A stretch of DNA of 64,000 nucleotides from Fimenecus sp963624605 (GCA_963624605.1 CAVFQD010000002.1:1-64000); one strand, 5' to 3'. Positions 38,823 through 48,235 are shown, numbered from the stretch's first letter. The notes: generated by a model not told the origin, from the sequence alone. Made by a program: numbers and translations.

Positions 38823-40658
38823 ATGAACGCTAAACTGCCCGAATTGCGAAAAAAAGCAATGAGTCTGCCGCTTTTGCCCGGGGTATATATAATGAAAAAC
38901 AGTAAGGATGAAATTATATATATCGGAAAGGCGAAGAAACTGAAAAACAGGGTCAGCCAATACTTCGGCTCGCAGAACAGGCACACGGTCAAAGTACTTA
39001 AAATGGTTGAGAATGTAGACCGCTTTGACTATATCGTAACCGACAGCGAGTTTGAAGCACTGGTGCTTGAATGCAGTCTTATCAAGCAGCATATGCCGAA
39101 GTATAACATTCTCTTAAAGGATGATAAAGGTTACAGCTATATTGAAATAACGGGCGGCAAATATAAAAAAATATCTGCCGTATTGCAAAAAAGCGACGAC
39201 CCGTACGCGGAATATATCGGACCGTATACGAGCTCATATGCGGTCAAGCAGAGCGTTGACACCGCAAACAAGATATTTAAGCTTTATCAGTGCAACAAGA
39301 CATTTCCGAGGGATTTCAGAAAATCACGCCCGTGTCTTAACTACTATATTTCGCAGTGCTGCGGAGTTTGTACCGGTAAGGTATCCGAAAAGGAATACAA
39401 TGAAAATTTCAATCAGGCTTTGCGTTTCTTAAAGGGCGACACGCAGTCGATCGTAAAGGAACTGAACGAAAAAATGCTTGAGGCCTCTGAAAATCTTGAC
39501 TTTGAAAACGCCGCAAAATACAGGGACAAGATGGCGGCGATAAACAAAATGAAAGACCGCCAAAAGGTTGTATATAACAATATTGAGGAGCAGGATGTCT
39601 TTGCCTGTGCTGAAAACGACGGTACGACCTGCCTTGCGGTTTTAAGGTTCTCGGACAGTAAGCTGTACGACAGCGAGCATTTCTTCTTTGACACCTCAGA
39701 CGACTCTCCCGAGGCTCAGCGCGCGGAGTTTATCACATCGTTTTACGGTATGCGCAGCAATATCCCGAGGCGGGTTACGGTCGAGGGCGAGGTCGAGGAT
39801 AAAGAACTTCTTGAAAGATGGCTATCCGACAAAAAAGGCAAAAAGGTTACGGTTTTTGTGCCGGCAAGAGGTACGCAGGTCGAGGTTGTAAAGATGTGCA
39901 AGGAAAACGCCACGGAGAAGCTTGCATTGTATAAGGGCAAAAGCGGTAAGGCTGTTGCGGTGCTTGAAGAGCTGCAAAATCTTCTCGGACTTAAAAGCAC
40001 GCCCGACTATATCGAGTCCTACGATATTTCACACACCGCAGGCTCGGATTCTGTCGGCGGTATGATAGTTTTTAAGGACGGAAAACCGTATAAGAAGGCT
40101 TACAGGCGGTTTGCGATTAAAGCCTTTGCCAACGATGATTACGGCTCAATGAACGAAGTGTTGACGCGCCGCTTCAACGAGTATATTCTCCATAAGGACA
40201 AAAATGAGGATTACGGCTTCGGAAAGCTGCCTGATTTGATTCTTCTCGACGGCGGCGAGGGACAGGTGAATGCCGTTATGCCCGTGCTTCGGGAATTCGG
40301 ACTTGATATTCCCGTGTTTGGTATGGTCAAGGACGATAAGCATCATACAAGGGCGATTGCCTTTGACGGCGGCGAGATTGAGATAAACTCTAAGCGACAG
40401 GTGTTTACACTCATTTCTGATATACAGAATGAGGTACATCGCTTTTCAATCGACTACCATCATAAAAAGCACACAAAAAGTACGGTTTCGCTCTCTCTTA
40501 CAAAAATCGACGGTATCGGCGAGGCGAAGGCGCGAGCTCTGCTAAAGCATTTCAAGACGGTTTCCGCGATTAAAAAGGCTACCGTCGAGGAGCTTTGCGA
40601 GGTTAAAGGAATAAATAAAGAGCTTGCGGAAAATGTCATAAAGTTCTATAATAAATAA
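38823..40658 (+). CDS. uvrC: Excinuclease ABC subunit C
   Basis: A 611-residue nuclease of nucleotide excision repair, started at ATG 38823 with AGGAG just upstream. Domains in order: GIY-YIG nuclease (PGVYIMKNSKDEIIYIGKAK) for the 3' cut; a cysteine cluster (RPCLNYYISQCCGVC) as in Fe-S-binding UvrC proteins; a UVR helix pair (~200-235) for UvrB; an RNase H-like nuclease (SYDISHTAGSDSVGGMIVF) for the 5' cut; and C-terminal helix-hairpin-helix motifs (KIDGIGEAKARALLKHF). UvrB and UvrA are encoded at 56.8-61.6 kb. Confidence 0.95.
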   Translation: MNAKLPELRKKAMSLPLLPGVYIMKNSKDEIIYIGKAKKLKNRVSQYFGSQNRHTVKVLKMVENVDRFDYIVTDSEFEALVLECSLIKQHMPKYNILLKDDKGYSYIEITGGKYKKISAVLQKSDDPYAEYIGPYTSSYAVKQSVDTANKIFKLYQCNKTFPRDFRKSRPCLNYYISQCCGVCTGKVSEKEYNENFNQALRFLKGDTQSIVKELNEKMLEASENLDFENAAKYRDKMAAINKMKDRQKVVYNNIEEQDVFACAENDGTTCLAVLRFSDSKLYDSEHFFFDTSDDSPEAQRAEFITSFYGMRSNIPRRVTVEGEVEDKELLERWLSDKKGKKVTVFVPARGTQVEVVKMCKENATEKLALYKGKSGKAVAVLEELQNLLGLKSTPDYIESYDISHTAGSDSVGGMIVFKDGKPYKKAYRRFAIKAFANDDYGSMNEVLTRRFNEYILHKDKNEDYGFGKLPDLILLDGGEGQVNAVMPVLREFGLDIPVFGMVKDDKHHTRAIAFDGGEIEINSKRQVFTLISDIQNEVHRFSIDYHHKKHTKSTVSLSLTKIDGIGEAKARALLKHFKTVSAIKKATVEELCEVKGINKELAENVIKFYNK

Positions 40659-40668
40659 GGTGATAAAA

Positions 40669-41316
40669 ATGTACAAAGCAGTAATATTCGATTTGGACGG
40701 CACATTGTTGAACACTCTTGACGACCTTGCCGACAGCACAAACTTTGCTCTTAAAAAGAACGGATTTCCGACAAGAACCGTTGACGAGGTCAGGCGGTTT
40801 GTCGGAAACGGCAATATAAAGCTTATCCACAGAGCACTTCCCGATACGGCAAGCGAGGCTCAGTTCCAGAAAACTTACTCTGATTTTACCGAGCATTACA
40901 AGCACAATATGGCTAACAAGACAAAGCCCTATGACGGTATAGACAGCTTGCTCAAAGCTCTTTACGAGAATGGGATTAAGCTTGCAATCGTTACAAATAA
41001 GATTGATTTTGCGGCACAGGAGCTTTGCGGCGGACTTTTCGGCGACTATGTCAAAACGGTTATCGGAAGCGACGGCGTCAGACCCAACAAGCCTGCTCCC
41101 GACGGGCTTTATCTTGCGCTTGAAAAGCTAGGCGTAGAAAAAAAGGACGCTGTGTTTATCGGAGACAGCGAGGTCGATATTCAGACCGCAAAGAATGCGG
41201 AAATAGACAGCATCGGCGTGCTCTGGGGCTTCCGTGACGAGGAACAATTGCGTGAAATCGGCGTCCAAAAGACGGCAAAGAATGCAGACGAACTGCGCCG
41301 TATGTTATTATTTTGA
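40669..41316 (+). CDS. HAD family hydrolase, phosphoglycolate phosphatase-like
   Basis: A 215-residue phosphatase starting at ATG 40669, 5 nt after AAGGTGA. VIFDLDGTLLNTLDDLADS is motif I with two catalytic Asp residues and the Gph-like N-terminus. VTNK is motif II, Lys in NKPAPDGLY motif III, and FIGDSEVDIQTAKNA motif IV. A small helical cap lies between. Phosphoglycolate, formed when damaged DNA ends are repaired, would suit the uvrC neighbourhood, but other small phosphates are possible. Confidence 0.88.
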   Translation: MYKAVIFDLDGTLLNTLDDLADSTNFALKKNGFPTRTVDEVRRFVGNGNIKLIHRALPDTASEAQFQKTYSDFTEHYKHNMANKTKPYDGIDSLLKALYENGIKLAIVTNKIDFAAQELCGGLFGDYVKTVIGSDGVRPNKPAPDGLYLALEKLGVEKKDAVFIGDSEVDIQTAKNAEIDSIGVLWGFRDEEQLREIGVQKTAKNADELRRMLLF

Positions 41317-41386
41317 TAAAAACTATTGACATTTGTGTCGAAAATGTGGAAAATAAAACAGTATATGAAGGTTGGAGTATTCGTAA

Positions 41387-41929
41387 ATGAGAGTTATTAC
41401 AGGTTCGGCAAGAGGCAGAAAACTGAAAACGCTTGAGGGCGACGATGTCGTCAGACCTACAACAGATCGTGTCAAAGAGGCAATTTTCAGCATAATTCAG
41501 TTTGATTTGACCGACGCTTGCGTACTTGATTTGTTCGCAGGTTCGGGTCAGCTCGGCGTGGAAGCCTTGAGCAGGGGAGCGGCAAACGCCGTTTTTGTTG
41601 ACAGAGACTCTCAGGCGGTTGAGATAATAAAGGACAACTTAAAAACTACGGGACTTTTTCAAAAGGCGACTGTTCTCAATGCGGACAGCGTAAGCTATAT
41701 TAAGAACTCGAGAAATAAATTTGATATTGTTTTTCTTGACCCGCCGTACAACAAGGGCTTGATTGACGAAACGCTTGAGAGCGTTGTCGGCTGTTGCAAT
41801 GAAAATGCAACGGTTGTCTGTGAAACCGATTTTAACGAAGCCTTACCCGACTGCGCCGGGGATTTTGAAAAGTACAGGGAGTACAAATACTCAAAGACCA
41901 AGATTACGACCTATAAGCGCAAGAAGTGA
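41387..41929 (+). CDS. rsmD: 16S rRNA (guanine966-N2) methyltransferase
   Basis: A 180-residue SAM-dependent methyltransferase. MRVITGSARGRKL at the start is highly typical of RsmD. VLDLFAGSGQLGVEALSRGA binds SAM, and VFLDPPYNKG is the catalytic DPPY motif. It modifies G966 of 16S rRNA. The gene is followed 12 bp later by coaD, a pairing found throughout Firmicutes, which supports both calls. Confidence 0.94.
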   Translation: MRVITGSARGRKLKTLEGDDVVRPTTDRVKEAIFSIIQFDLTDACVLDLFAGSGQLGVEALSRGAANAVFVDRDSQAVEIIKDNLKTTGLFQKATVLNADSVSYIKNSRNKFDIVFLDPPYNKGLIDETLESVVGCCNENATVVCETDFNEALPDCAGDFEKYREYKYSKTKITTYKRKK

Positions 41930-41941
41930 GCAGGTGATTTT

Positions 41942-42439
41942 TTGAGAACCGTTATTTGTCCCGGAAGCTTTGATCCGGTTACGCTCGGACATCTTGATAT
42001 AATTACGAGAAGTTCAAAAATGTTCGACAGGGTCATTGTTCTTGTTATGACCAATTATAAAAAAAAGGACAGTTATTCTTTTTCCTCAGCGGAAAGAGTT
42101 GAGCTGATAAAAAGGTGCACTCACAGCCTTGAAAATGTCGAGGTTGACAGCTATGACGGCTTGCTTGCGGAATATGCGAGGAAAATCGGCGCTGTCGCCA
42201 TTGTCAAGGGCTTGAGGGCGGTATCCGACTTTGAATACGAATTCCAGCAGGCGTTGATCAACAAGGAATTGAACAACGAGGTGGAAACGGTTTTCATTAC
42301 AACGAGAGCGGAGAATATGTATCTCAGCTCAAGCGTTGTTAAGCACATATGCAGCTTGGGCGGCGATATTTCAAACTTCGTTCCGCCCGAAATAAGTGAT
42401 GTGATTATTGAAAGAATCAGAAAGGAAGATGTGAAATGA
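41942..42439 (+). CDS. coaD: Phosphopantetheine adenylyltransferase
   Basis: A 165-residue enzyme making dephospho-CoA from 4'-phosphopantetheine and ATP. It uses a TTG start after AGGTGA. CPGSFDPVTLGHLDII carries the nucleotidyltransferase T/H-x-G-H motif, and YLSSSVVKHICSLGGD is the second conserved block. Length is that of the bacterial hexameric enzyme. Its end overlaps the next gene by 4 bp (ATGA). Confidence 0.95.
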   Translation: MRTVICPGSFDPVTLGHLDIITRSSKMFDRVIVLVMTNYKKKDSYSFSSAERVELIKRCTHSLENVEVDSYDGLLAEYARKIGAVAIVKGLRAVSDFEYEFQQALINKELNNEVETVFITTRAENMYLSSSVVKHICSLGGDISNFVPPEISDVIIERIRKEDVK

Positions 42440-42969
42440 GTATAGAAAGTTTACTCGATAATATTGAGGATGTCCTTGAAAACAGTAAAAATGTTCCTTT
42501 TTCATCAAAGATTTCAGTTGACGGAGATGAAATAAAGACAATTATTGAGGATATAAGGCTCAATATGCCTGACGAGCTTATGAAGGCAAGAAAGATTGCT
42601 TCCGAGAGGAAGGAAATTCTCGATGCGGCTCAGGCGGCTTCCGAGGATATAATTGCCGAGGCGAGAGATAAGGCAAAGGTGATTGTTTCCGAGCACGAAA
42701 TCACAAAAAGGGCAGAGGAAAACGCATCGGATATTCTTCAGCAGGCGCGCACACAGGCTACGGAGATTATTGAGCAGGCAAGAGCAACCGCCTCCGATAT
42801 GACCGAGCAGGCGCAGAAGTGGTCGAACGATCTGCGTACAAGTGCGGGCGAATATGTTGAGCACATTGTTGCAACGGCGGACGAAGCTCTTACGAACTCC
42901 GTAAACGAGATTAGAAAAGCAAGAATGTCTTTGAGAAACGCTGCGGCTCAACAGGCAAAAGAAGATTGA
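42436..42969 (+). CDS. Alanine/glutamate-rich coiled-coil protein (DivIVA- or V-ATPase H-like)
   Basis: A 177-residue soluble protein, almost entirely helical. Residues ~45-150 consist of heptad-like repeats rich in Ala, Glu and Gln, such as SDILQQARTQATEIIEQARA. Similar proteins sit after coaD in many Clostridia and are labelled ATPase or DivIVA-like without proof. No nucleotide-binding motif is present, so ATPase is not supported. A structural or scaffolding role near the membrane or the division site is a guess. It is translationally coupled to coaD. Confidence 0.7.
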   Translation: MSIESLLDNIEDVLENSKNVPFSSKISVDGDEIKTIIEDIRLNMPDELMKARKIASERKEILDAAQAASEDIIAEARDKAKVIVSEHEITKRAEENASDILQQARTQATEIIEQARATASDMTEQAQKWSNDLRTSAGEYVEHIVATADEALTNSVNEIRKARMSLRNAAAQQAKED

Positions 42970-42984
42970 TAATAAGCATTATAT

Positions 42985-43019
42985 TTCACCTCGTCGCATA
43001 TAATTGTGTACGAGGTGAA
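42985..43019 (+). promoter_or_regulatory. Hairpin covering the ribosome site of the DUF4830 gene
   Basis: TTCACCTCGT (42985-42994) pairs perfectly with ACGAGGTGAA (43010-43019). The right arm contains the GAGGTGA ribosome site of the gene at 43025. Confidence 0.7.
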
Positions 43020-43024
43020 TTTGT

Positions 43025-43510
43025 ATGTTTGTATATTCGGTAAACAGGCGTCAGCTAAAATTTTTGGGGATAATTCTTTGCCTTTTGGCAATGGGTATAA
43101 TCCTTGCTTTGTTAACAAAGGACAGTATTTCGGCGGCGAATACGGGCGAAAAAAACCTCAAAGCCTCCACGGCTGAAGAGAGAATAGCTTTTCTTTCCCA
43201 ATACGGCTGGAGCGTTGACGAAGAACCGTTGGAGGTTAAGGAAATTATCATTCCAGCTGAATTTGACGATGTTTATGAAAGCTATAACGCAATTCAGACG
43301 GAGCAGGGCTTTGATCTTACTGCTTACTGCTCAAAAAGAGTAAAAAAGTGGACCTATAAGGTTACAAATTATCCGGGGTACGAAGACAGCGACTGCATAA
43401 GAGCGACGCTTCTTGTCTTTGACGGTCAGGTTATAGGCGGAGATGTGTGCTCCGTTGAGCTCGACGGTTTTATGCACGGCTTTGTAAGCCCCGTAAACAA
43501 TTCACAGTAA
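43025..43510 (+). CDS. DUF4830 domain protein, membrane-anchored
   Basis: A 161-residue protein with a basic start, one helix (~10-30) and an extracytoplasmic domain. RIAFLSQYGWSVDEEPLEVKEIIIPAEFDDVYESYN is split here only by function: the GW in the first part and the PAEFDDVYE segment in the second are the DUF4830 signature, as is VKKWTYKVTNYPGY. The family is found mainly in spore-forming Clostridia and has no known function. Its ribosome site lies in a 10-bp hairpin, and the pseudouridine synthase gene follows 11 bp later. Confidence 0.82.
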   Translation: MFVYSVNRRQLKFLGIILCLLAMGIILALLTKDSISAANTGEKNLKASTAEERIAFLSQYGWSVDEEPLEVKEIIIPAEFDDVYESYNAIQTEQGFDLTAYCSKRVKKWTYKVTNYPGYEDSDCIRATLLVFDGQVIGGDVCSVELDGFMHGFVSPVNNSQ

Positions 43511-43521
43511 CGGAGAAAACC

Positions 43522-44238
43522 ATGGCAGTTGAACGGCTTGACAAGATAATATCGAAAAGCGGAAAATTCACCCGCAGTGAAATAAAGCGGCTTGCCCGTT
43601 TAGGGGAAATCACCCTTGGCGGCGAGACGGTAAAGGATACTTCCGTAAAGGTCGATACCGAAAAGTGCGCAATTACGGTGTCGGGTGAGGAAATCGACAC
43701 CTGCGAGTATGTTTATATTATGCTAAACAAGCCGCAGGGTGTTGTATCCGCAAGTGAGGGCAGGGGCGATATTACCGTAGTTGACATTCTGCCCGAGGGT
43801 ATGAAAAGAAAAAATCTTTTTCCCGCAGGCAGGCTTGACAAGGATACAACGGGCTTCGTGCTTATTACCGATGACGGCGAGTTTGCGCACAGGATACTTT
43901 CGCCGAAAAATCATATAAAGAAAACATATATTGCGTCACTGGACAAGCCTATAGACGAAAGCAAAAAGGCTGTCCTCGAGAACGGTATAGAATTAAATGA
44001 CGGCACCGTATTTAAGCCTGCGGAGCTTGAATTCCTGTCGGAAGATATGACCGAGGTGCAAATAACGATTTTCGAGGGTAAGTATCATCAGATAAAAAGA
44101 ATGTTCAAGGCTGTGGGCAGTACCGTTGTTGCGTTGTGCCGCATTAAAATGGGCAATTTACACTTGGACAGCGGCTTGGCAGAGGGCGAAGCAAGGTATC
44201 TCACCGGCGCGGAAAAAGAAGAAATTGAAAAAAGATGA
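43522..44238 (+). CDS. rsuA: RsuA-family 16S rRNA pseudouridine synthase
   Basis: A 238-residue enzyme. An N-terminal S4 RNA-binding domain (~2-60, MAVERLDKIISKSGKFTRSE) is followed by the synthase core. FPAGRLDKDTTGFVLITDDG contains the catalytic Asp, and EGKYHQIKRMFKAVGS is the family's motif III. The form with a long linker and the KPQGVVSA motif fits RsuA (pseudouridine 516) or YtzG-like enzymes; the exact position modified cannot be told. ACGGAGAA precedes the ATG. Confidence 0.88.
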   Translation: MAVERLDKIISKSGKFTRSEIKRLARLGEITLGGETVKDTSVKVDTEKCAITVSGEEIDTCEYVYIMLNKPQGVVSASEGRGDITVVDILPEGMKRKNLFPAGRLDKDTTGFVLITDDGEFAHRILSPKNHIKKTYIASLDKPIDESKKAVLENGIELNDGTVFKPAELEFLSEDMTEVQITIFEGKYHQIKRMFKAVGSTVVALCRIKMGNLHLDSGLAEGEARYLTGAEKEEIEKR

Positions 44239-44246
44239 TTAAACCG

Positions 44247-44291
44247 TTATGTTTGTTCCAATACTTTCGTTACCGAAAGGAATGAACATAA
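44247..44291 (+). promoter_or_regulatory. Long hairpin covering the ribosome site of spoIIR
   Basis: TTATGTTTGTTCC (44247-44259) pairs with GGAATGAACATAA (44279-44291) with two G-U pairs, and TTTCG (44265-44269) with CGAAA (44274-44278) inside. The AAAGGA ribosome site is buried in the stem and the start codon follows at 44293. Confidence 0.7.
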
Positions 44292-44292
44292 T

Positions 44293-44907
44293 ATGAAAAC
44301 AAAAAACAAAATTTTGACCGTTGAGCTTGCGGTTCTTACAGCTTTTATAATAACCTGCGTTATCAGCACAATGTCATTCGCCTCTGCTTGCGAGGATATA
44401 CGAAACAGCGTTTTGAGAATGCATGTTGTAGCAAATTCCGACTCCGAGGAGGACCAATGCCTGAAGCTTAAAGTCAGGGATGCGGTGCTTGAAGCGGGAA
44501 AGGAATACTTTGACAACAGCGAGAGTGCGGCACAGGCGGAGGAAAAGCTTATACCGGTAAAGGACGAGCTTGAAAGAATTGCGAAAAAGGTTGTTGAAGA
44601 AAACGGGTATGACTATGATGTAAAGGTTAATATCGGTAACGCCTATTTCCCGACAAAGACCTATGACGGCGATACAACTTTGCCGGCGGGAGAGTATGCG
44701 GCGGTCAATGTCATAATCGGAAGCGGACGGGGTCACAACTGGTGGTGCGTAATGTTTCCGCCGATGTGTCTGCCTGCGGCGGAGAGCGACACGGAGCTTG
44801 ACGAGGTGCTCTCGGAGCGTGAGTATGAAATTGTAAAAAGCAATCCTAAATTTGAGCCTCGTTTCAAGATAGTCGAATGGTACGAAAAATTTATTAAAAA
44901 TAATTGA
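44293..44907 (+). CDS. spoIIR: Stage II sporulation protein R
   Basis: A 204-residue secreted signalling protein. In Bacillus it is made in the forespore under sigma-F and triggers SpoIIGA in the mother cell to process pro-sigma-E. Here an N-terminal helix (~8-30) exports it. IRNSVLRMHVVANSDSEEDQ and LKLKVRDAVL near residue 60 form the hallmark N-terminal block, and GRGHNWWCVMFPPMCLP near residue 150 the C-terminal block. Its presence shows the lineage keeps sporulation genes. The ribosome site lies in a strong hairpin. Confidence 0.94.
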   Translation: MKTKNKILTVELAVLTAFIITCVISTMSFASACEDIRNSVLRMHVVANSDSEEDQCLKLKVRDAVLEAGKEYFDNSESAAQAEEKLIPVKDELERIAKKVVEENGYDYDVKVNIGNAYFPTKTYDGDTTLPAGEYAAVNVIIGSGRGHNWWCVMFPPMCLPAAESDTELDEVLSEREYEIVKSNPKFEPRFKIVEWYEKFIKNN

Positions 44908-45000
44908 AAATGACTTCCTTTATTCCTTTGTATTTGTTATAATTGAAATGTCCGTAATTGCGTTTGCGGCATGTCTAATAAATACAAAGGAATTTTTACG

Positions 45001-46566
45001 GTGAATGCTATGACAAAGTACAACATCATTCCGAAACCGAATTACTATACCTGCGGCAACAGCGAATATGCCGTTTCTTCGGGCACTGCGGTTCTTTGCC
45101 CCGAGGAATTTGTGGGCGTGGGCAAGTATCTTACAGAATACCTTAAAACAAAGCCTGTTGAAAACGAGGGCGAAATTAAATTCAAAAAGACTCCCGAGCT
45201 TGAACACGACGCATATGAGCTTCATGTTACCAATGACGGTATCATTATAAAGGCAAACACATATTCGGGTGCGTTTTACGGCGCAGTTACACTTAAAATG
45301 ATACTTATGCAGGCTGAAAAAAGAGACAGCAAGGCATATGTAAAAACTCTTATTATCAAGGATAAGCCCGAAAATGAGTACAGAGGTCTTATGCTTGATG
45401 TCAGCAGACATTACTTCACTGTTGACGAAATAAAGGATTTGCTTGAAAATATGGCTTTCTTAAAGCTGAATAAATTCCATTGGCATCTTTCGGATGACCA
45501 AGGCTACAGAATTGAAAGCAAAATTTATCCCAAACTCAACACGATAGGCTCAAAGCGTACCTCAAAGCATCTCAAGGGCTACGGTCTTGAGCACGATAAT
45601 GTTGAGGAGGCTCGCTATTATACGCAGGAGGAAATTAAGGATATTGTTTCCTTTGCGGGCAGCCTCGGAATTGAAGTCATTCCCGAAATCGACATTCCCG
45701 GGCACACAACAGCCATCCTTGCGGCTGTACCCGAGCTTTCCTGTAAATCGGAGCCGGCAGAGGTTCTTACAATCAACGGCGTAAGCGACGGAATACTCTG
45801 TGCGGGAAATGAAAAAACGTTTGAATTTTTGGACGCTCTTTTGGGCGAGGTTACAGCTCTTTTCCCGTCAAAGAAATTTCATATAGGCGGCGACGAGGCA
45901 TTTAAGGGCTATAAGGTTTGGGACGATTGCGAAAAATGCAGGGCGCTCATAGCGAAGCTCGGTCTTAAAGACGGCAAAGAGCTCCAGATATGGTTTATGA
46001 ACAGGGTAGCGGAAATCCTTAAAAAGTACGGTAAAACCGCTGTTGCGTGGGACGACTGTATGGGAGACGCCCTTGATAAAAGCATTGAGTGCCAGCTCTG
46101 GCAACCTAATGCTATTGCTAAAGTGAGAAAAATCGCAACCGAGAGGAATATCATAATTTCTCCGACTTCATATTTTTATTTTGATATAAAGTATTCTATT
46201 CTTCCGCTTAAAAAGGTCTATAACTTCAACAGGGTAAAGGTCGGCTTTACAAAGCCTGAACAGAGGTCAACAGGTCTTGAGTGCGAGCTTTGGACGGAAT
46301 GGATCGACTCAAAGGAGGCACTTGAATTCTCCGTATTCCCGAGAACACTTGCTTTTTCCGAGGTTGCATGGACAAATATCGAAAACAGAAGATATAAGGA
46401 TTTCCTCAAACGACTTGAATGGTTCAAGGTTTATATGAAGAAGAAAAACATAAACTATTCGAGAGTTTACAAAAGACATATTGATTTTGACACCAAGTGT
46501 ACATATCATCTCGGTGCGGACGGAAAAGAGTACGCAAAGAGCGAACAGCTTAAAAACGCTGAATAA
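45001..46566 (+). CDS. GH20 beta-N-acetylhexosaminidase, cytoplasmic
   Basis: A 521-residue hydrolase. I take GTG 45001 as start (AAAGGA 9 nt before); ATG 45010 is also possible. There is an N-terminal GH20b domain (~1-125) and then the catalytic barrel, with MLDVSRHYFTVDEIKDLLE and NKFHWHLSDDQGYRIE near residue 165. KFHIGGDEAFKG near residue 290 contains the Asp-Glu pair used in substrate-assisted catalysis. No signal peptide is present, so it acts on imported N-acetylhexosamine oligosaccharides, for example mucin or chitin fragments. The next gene follows after 21 bp. Confidence 0.92.
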   Translation: MNAMTKYNIIPKPNYYTCGNSEYAVSSGTAVLCPEEFVGVGKYLTEYLKTKPVENEGEIKFKKTPELEHDAYELHVTNDGIIIKANTYSGAFYGAVTLKMILMQAEKRDSKAYVKTLIIKDKPENEYRGLMLDVSRHYFTVDEIKDLLENMAFLKLNKFHWHLSDDQGYRIESKIYPKLNTIGSKRTSKHLKGYGLEHDNVEEARYYTQEEIKDIVSFAGSLGIEVIPEIDIPGHTTAILAAVPELSCKSEPAEVLTINGVSDGILCAGNEKTFEFLDALLGEVTALFPSKKFHIGGDEAFKGYKVWDDCEKCRALIAKLGLKDGKELQIWFMNRVAEILKKYGKTAVAWDDCMGDALDKSIECQLWQPNAIAKVRKIATERNIIISPTSYFYFDIKYSILPLKKVYNFNRVKVGFTKPEQRSTGLECELWTEWIDSKEALEFSVFPRTLAFSEVAWTNIENRRYKDFLKRLEWFKVYMKKKNINYSRVYKRHIDFDTKCTYHLGADGKEYAKSEQLKNAE

Positions 46567-46587
46567 CGGGATTTGAGGACTTAATAA

Positions 46588-48234
46588 ATGGGATTTGGAA
46601 ACATTGCAACGCTTTTGAGCGGTTTGGGTCTTTTGCTTTACGGAATAAAAATCCTCGGTGATGGGCTTGAACTCGCAGCGGGCGCCAAGCTTAAAGTGCT
46701 GCTTGAAAAAATGACAAGCAACAGATTTATGGCGGTGCTTGTGGGCTTCGTTATAACAACGCTTATTCAAAGCTCTTCGACCACTACGGTTATGGTAGTC
46801 GGTTTCGTAAACACGGGTATAATGAACCTTACACAGGCTATCGGCGTTATTATGGGTGCCAATATCGGTACAACTACCACAAGCGTTCTTGTTTCACTTG
46901 ATATAGGCAAATATGCGCCTGTTGCGATAGGCATCGGCGTGTTTATGATGATGCTTACCAAGAAAAGCACTCAAAAGCACATCGGTCTTGCAATTACTGG
47001 CTTCGGTATGCTTTTTCTCGGTATGACGCTGATGAAAGAGGCTATGGAGCCGCTTGCAAGCTCTCCCGTGTTTACCGAATGGCTTATGAACGCAGACAAC
47101 CCACTTGTCGCAATACTCATAGGTACGGTGATTACGGCGGTAATTCAAAGCTCGGCGGCAAGTATCGGCATTTTGCAGGCTTTGGCTGCGCAGGGGCTTA
47201 TACCGCTTCACTTTGCGGCTTATGTCATTTACGGTCAGAATATCGGTACTTGCGTAACGGCGCTTATTTCCTCAATCGGTACAAAGAAAAATTCGAAAAG
47301 AACAGCCGTTATGCATGTTCTTTTCAATGTGTTCGGCACTGTGATATTCATACTCCTTACAAAGTTCCTGCCGTTTACGGATTGGATTGAGTCGCTGACA
47401 GACAACACAATGATGCAGCTGTCTCTTATTCACATCATCTTCAATGTCGTATCAACGGTAATTATGTTCCCGTTTGCGGACAAGGTGCTTGTCAGGCTCG
47501 CCTGTCTTATCGTTCCCGACAGTAAGGATTCCTCGGAGGACGATTTCAAGCTTCAGTATGTCGATAACCTTATGATAAACACACCTCCGTTTGCGGTGGC
47601 GCAGGTTTCAAAGGAAGTTCACAGAATGGCGGGTCTCGCAAGGCAGAATTTCAGCCTTGCCTCGGAGGATTTGCTAAATAAATCCTGCGAACATTTTGAC
47701 GAGGTTCAGCATACGGAAGATGTTATCAATTACCTTAACCATCATATTACGCCGATTCTTGTCAAGATAAATGCGCTTGATTTAAGCTATTCCGACGCAA
47801 AATATATCGGACGGGTTTTCCATGTTATCAACGATATCGAGCGTATCGGCGACCATGCGCAAAACCTTGAAGAAGCGGCGAAATCGAGGGTTGACGAGGG
47901 AATTGAAATTTCAGCCGAGGGCGAAAAGGAGCTTCGTGAAATGTACGAAACCACTTTGAAGCTTATCGACGGTTCGATTGAGGCGTTCACTTCGCAGACT
48001 CTCGACAGTGAAAAGGCGGAGGAATTGAGCGAATACGAGTCCTCCGTAGACGATATGCAGACGAATTTCGAGCAGTCTCATATCGAGCGGCTTAACGCAC
48101 ACAAATGCAATACAAGGGCAGGAATGCTCTTTATAAATACAATTACGGACTTCGAGCGTGTTGCCGACCATGCGACAAACATTGCGTGGAGCGTCAGCAA
48201 GAAGCCCCAAAACGAAACAAATCAAGGAGACTAA
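46588..48234 (+). CDS. Second Na/Pi cotransporter family protein with PhoU-like tail
   Basis: A 548-residue protein. The membrane part carries the paired motifs IQSSSTTTVMVVGFVNTG and IQSSAASIGILQALAAQG. The second lacks one serine of the usual QSSS, a conservative change. The C-terminal ~220 residues are PhoU-like helices (VINDIERIGDHAQNLEE; ITDFERVADHATNIAW). It is clearly related to the carrier at 32.4 kb but lacks a PhoP-box-like element; it follows the GH20 gene by 21 bp and precedes degV by 1 bp. A constitutive or different phosphate role is inferred. Confidence 0.92.
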   Translation: MGFGNIATLLSGLGLLLYGIKILGDGLELAAGAKLKVLLEKMTSNRFMAVLVGFVITTLIQSSSTTTVMVVGFVNTGIMNLTQAIGVIMGANIGTTTTSVLVSLDIGKYAPVAIGIGVFMMMLTKKSTQKHIGLAITGFGMLFLGMTLMKEAMEPLASSPVFTEWLMNADNPLVAILIGTVITAVIQSSAASIGILQALAAQGLIPLHFAAYVIYGQNIGTCVTALISSIGTKKNSKRTAVMHVLFNVFGTVIFILLTKFLPFTDWIESLTDNTMMQLSLIHIIFNVVSTVIMFPFADKVLVRLACLIVPDSKDSSEDDFKLQYVDNLMINTPPFAVAQVSKEVHRMAGLARQNFSLASEDLLNKSCEHFDEVQHTEDVINYLNHHITPILVKINALDLSYSDAKYIGRVFHVINDIERIGDHAQNLEEAAKSRVDEGIEISAEGEKELREMYETTLKLIDGSIEAFTSQTLDSEKAEELSEYESSVDDMQTNFEQSHIERLNAHKCNTRAGMLFINTITDFERVADHATNIAWSVSKKPQNETNQGD

Positions 48235-48235
48235 A

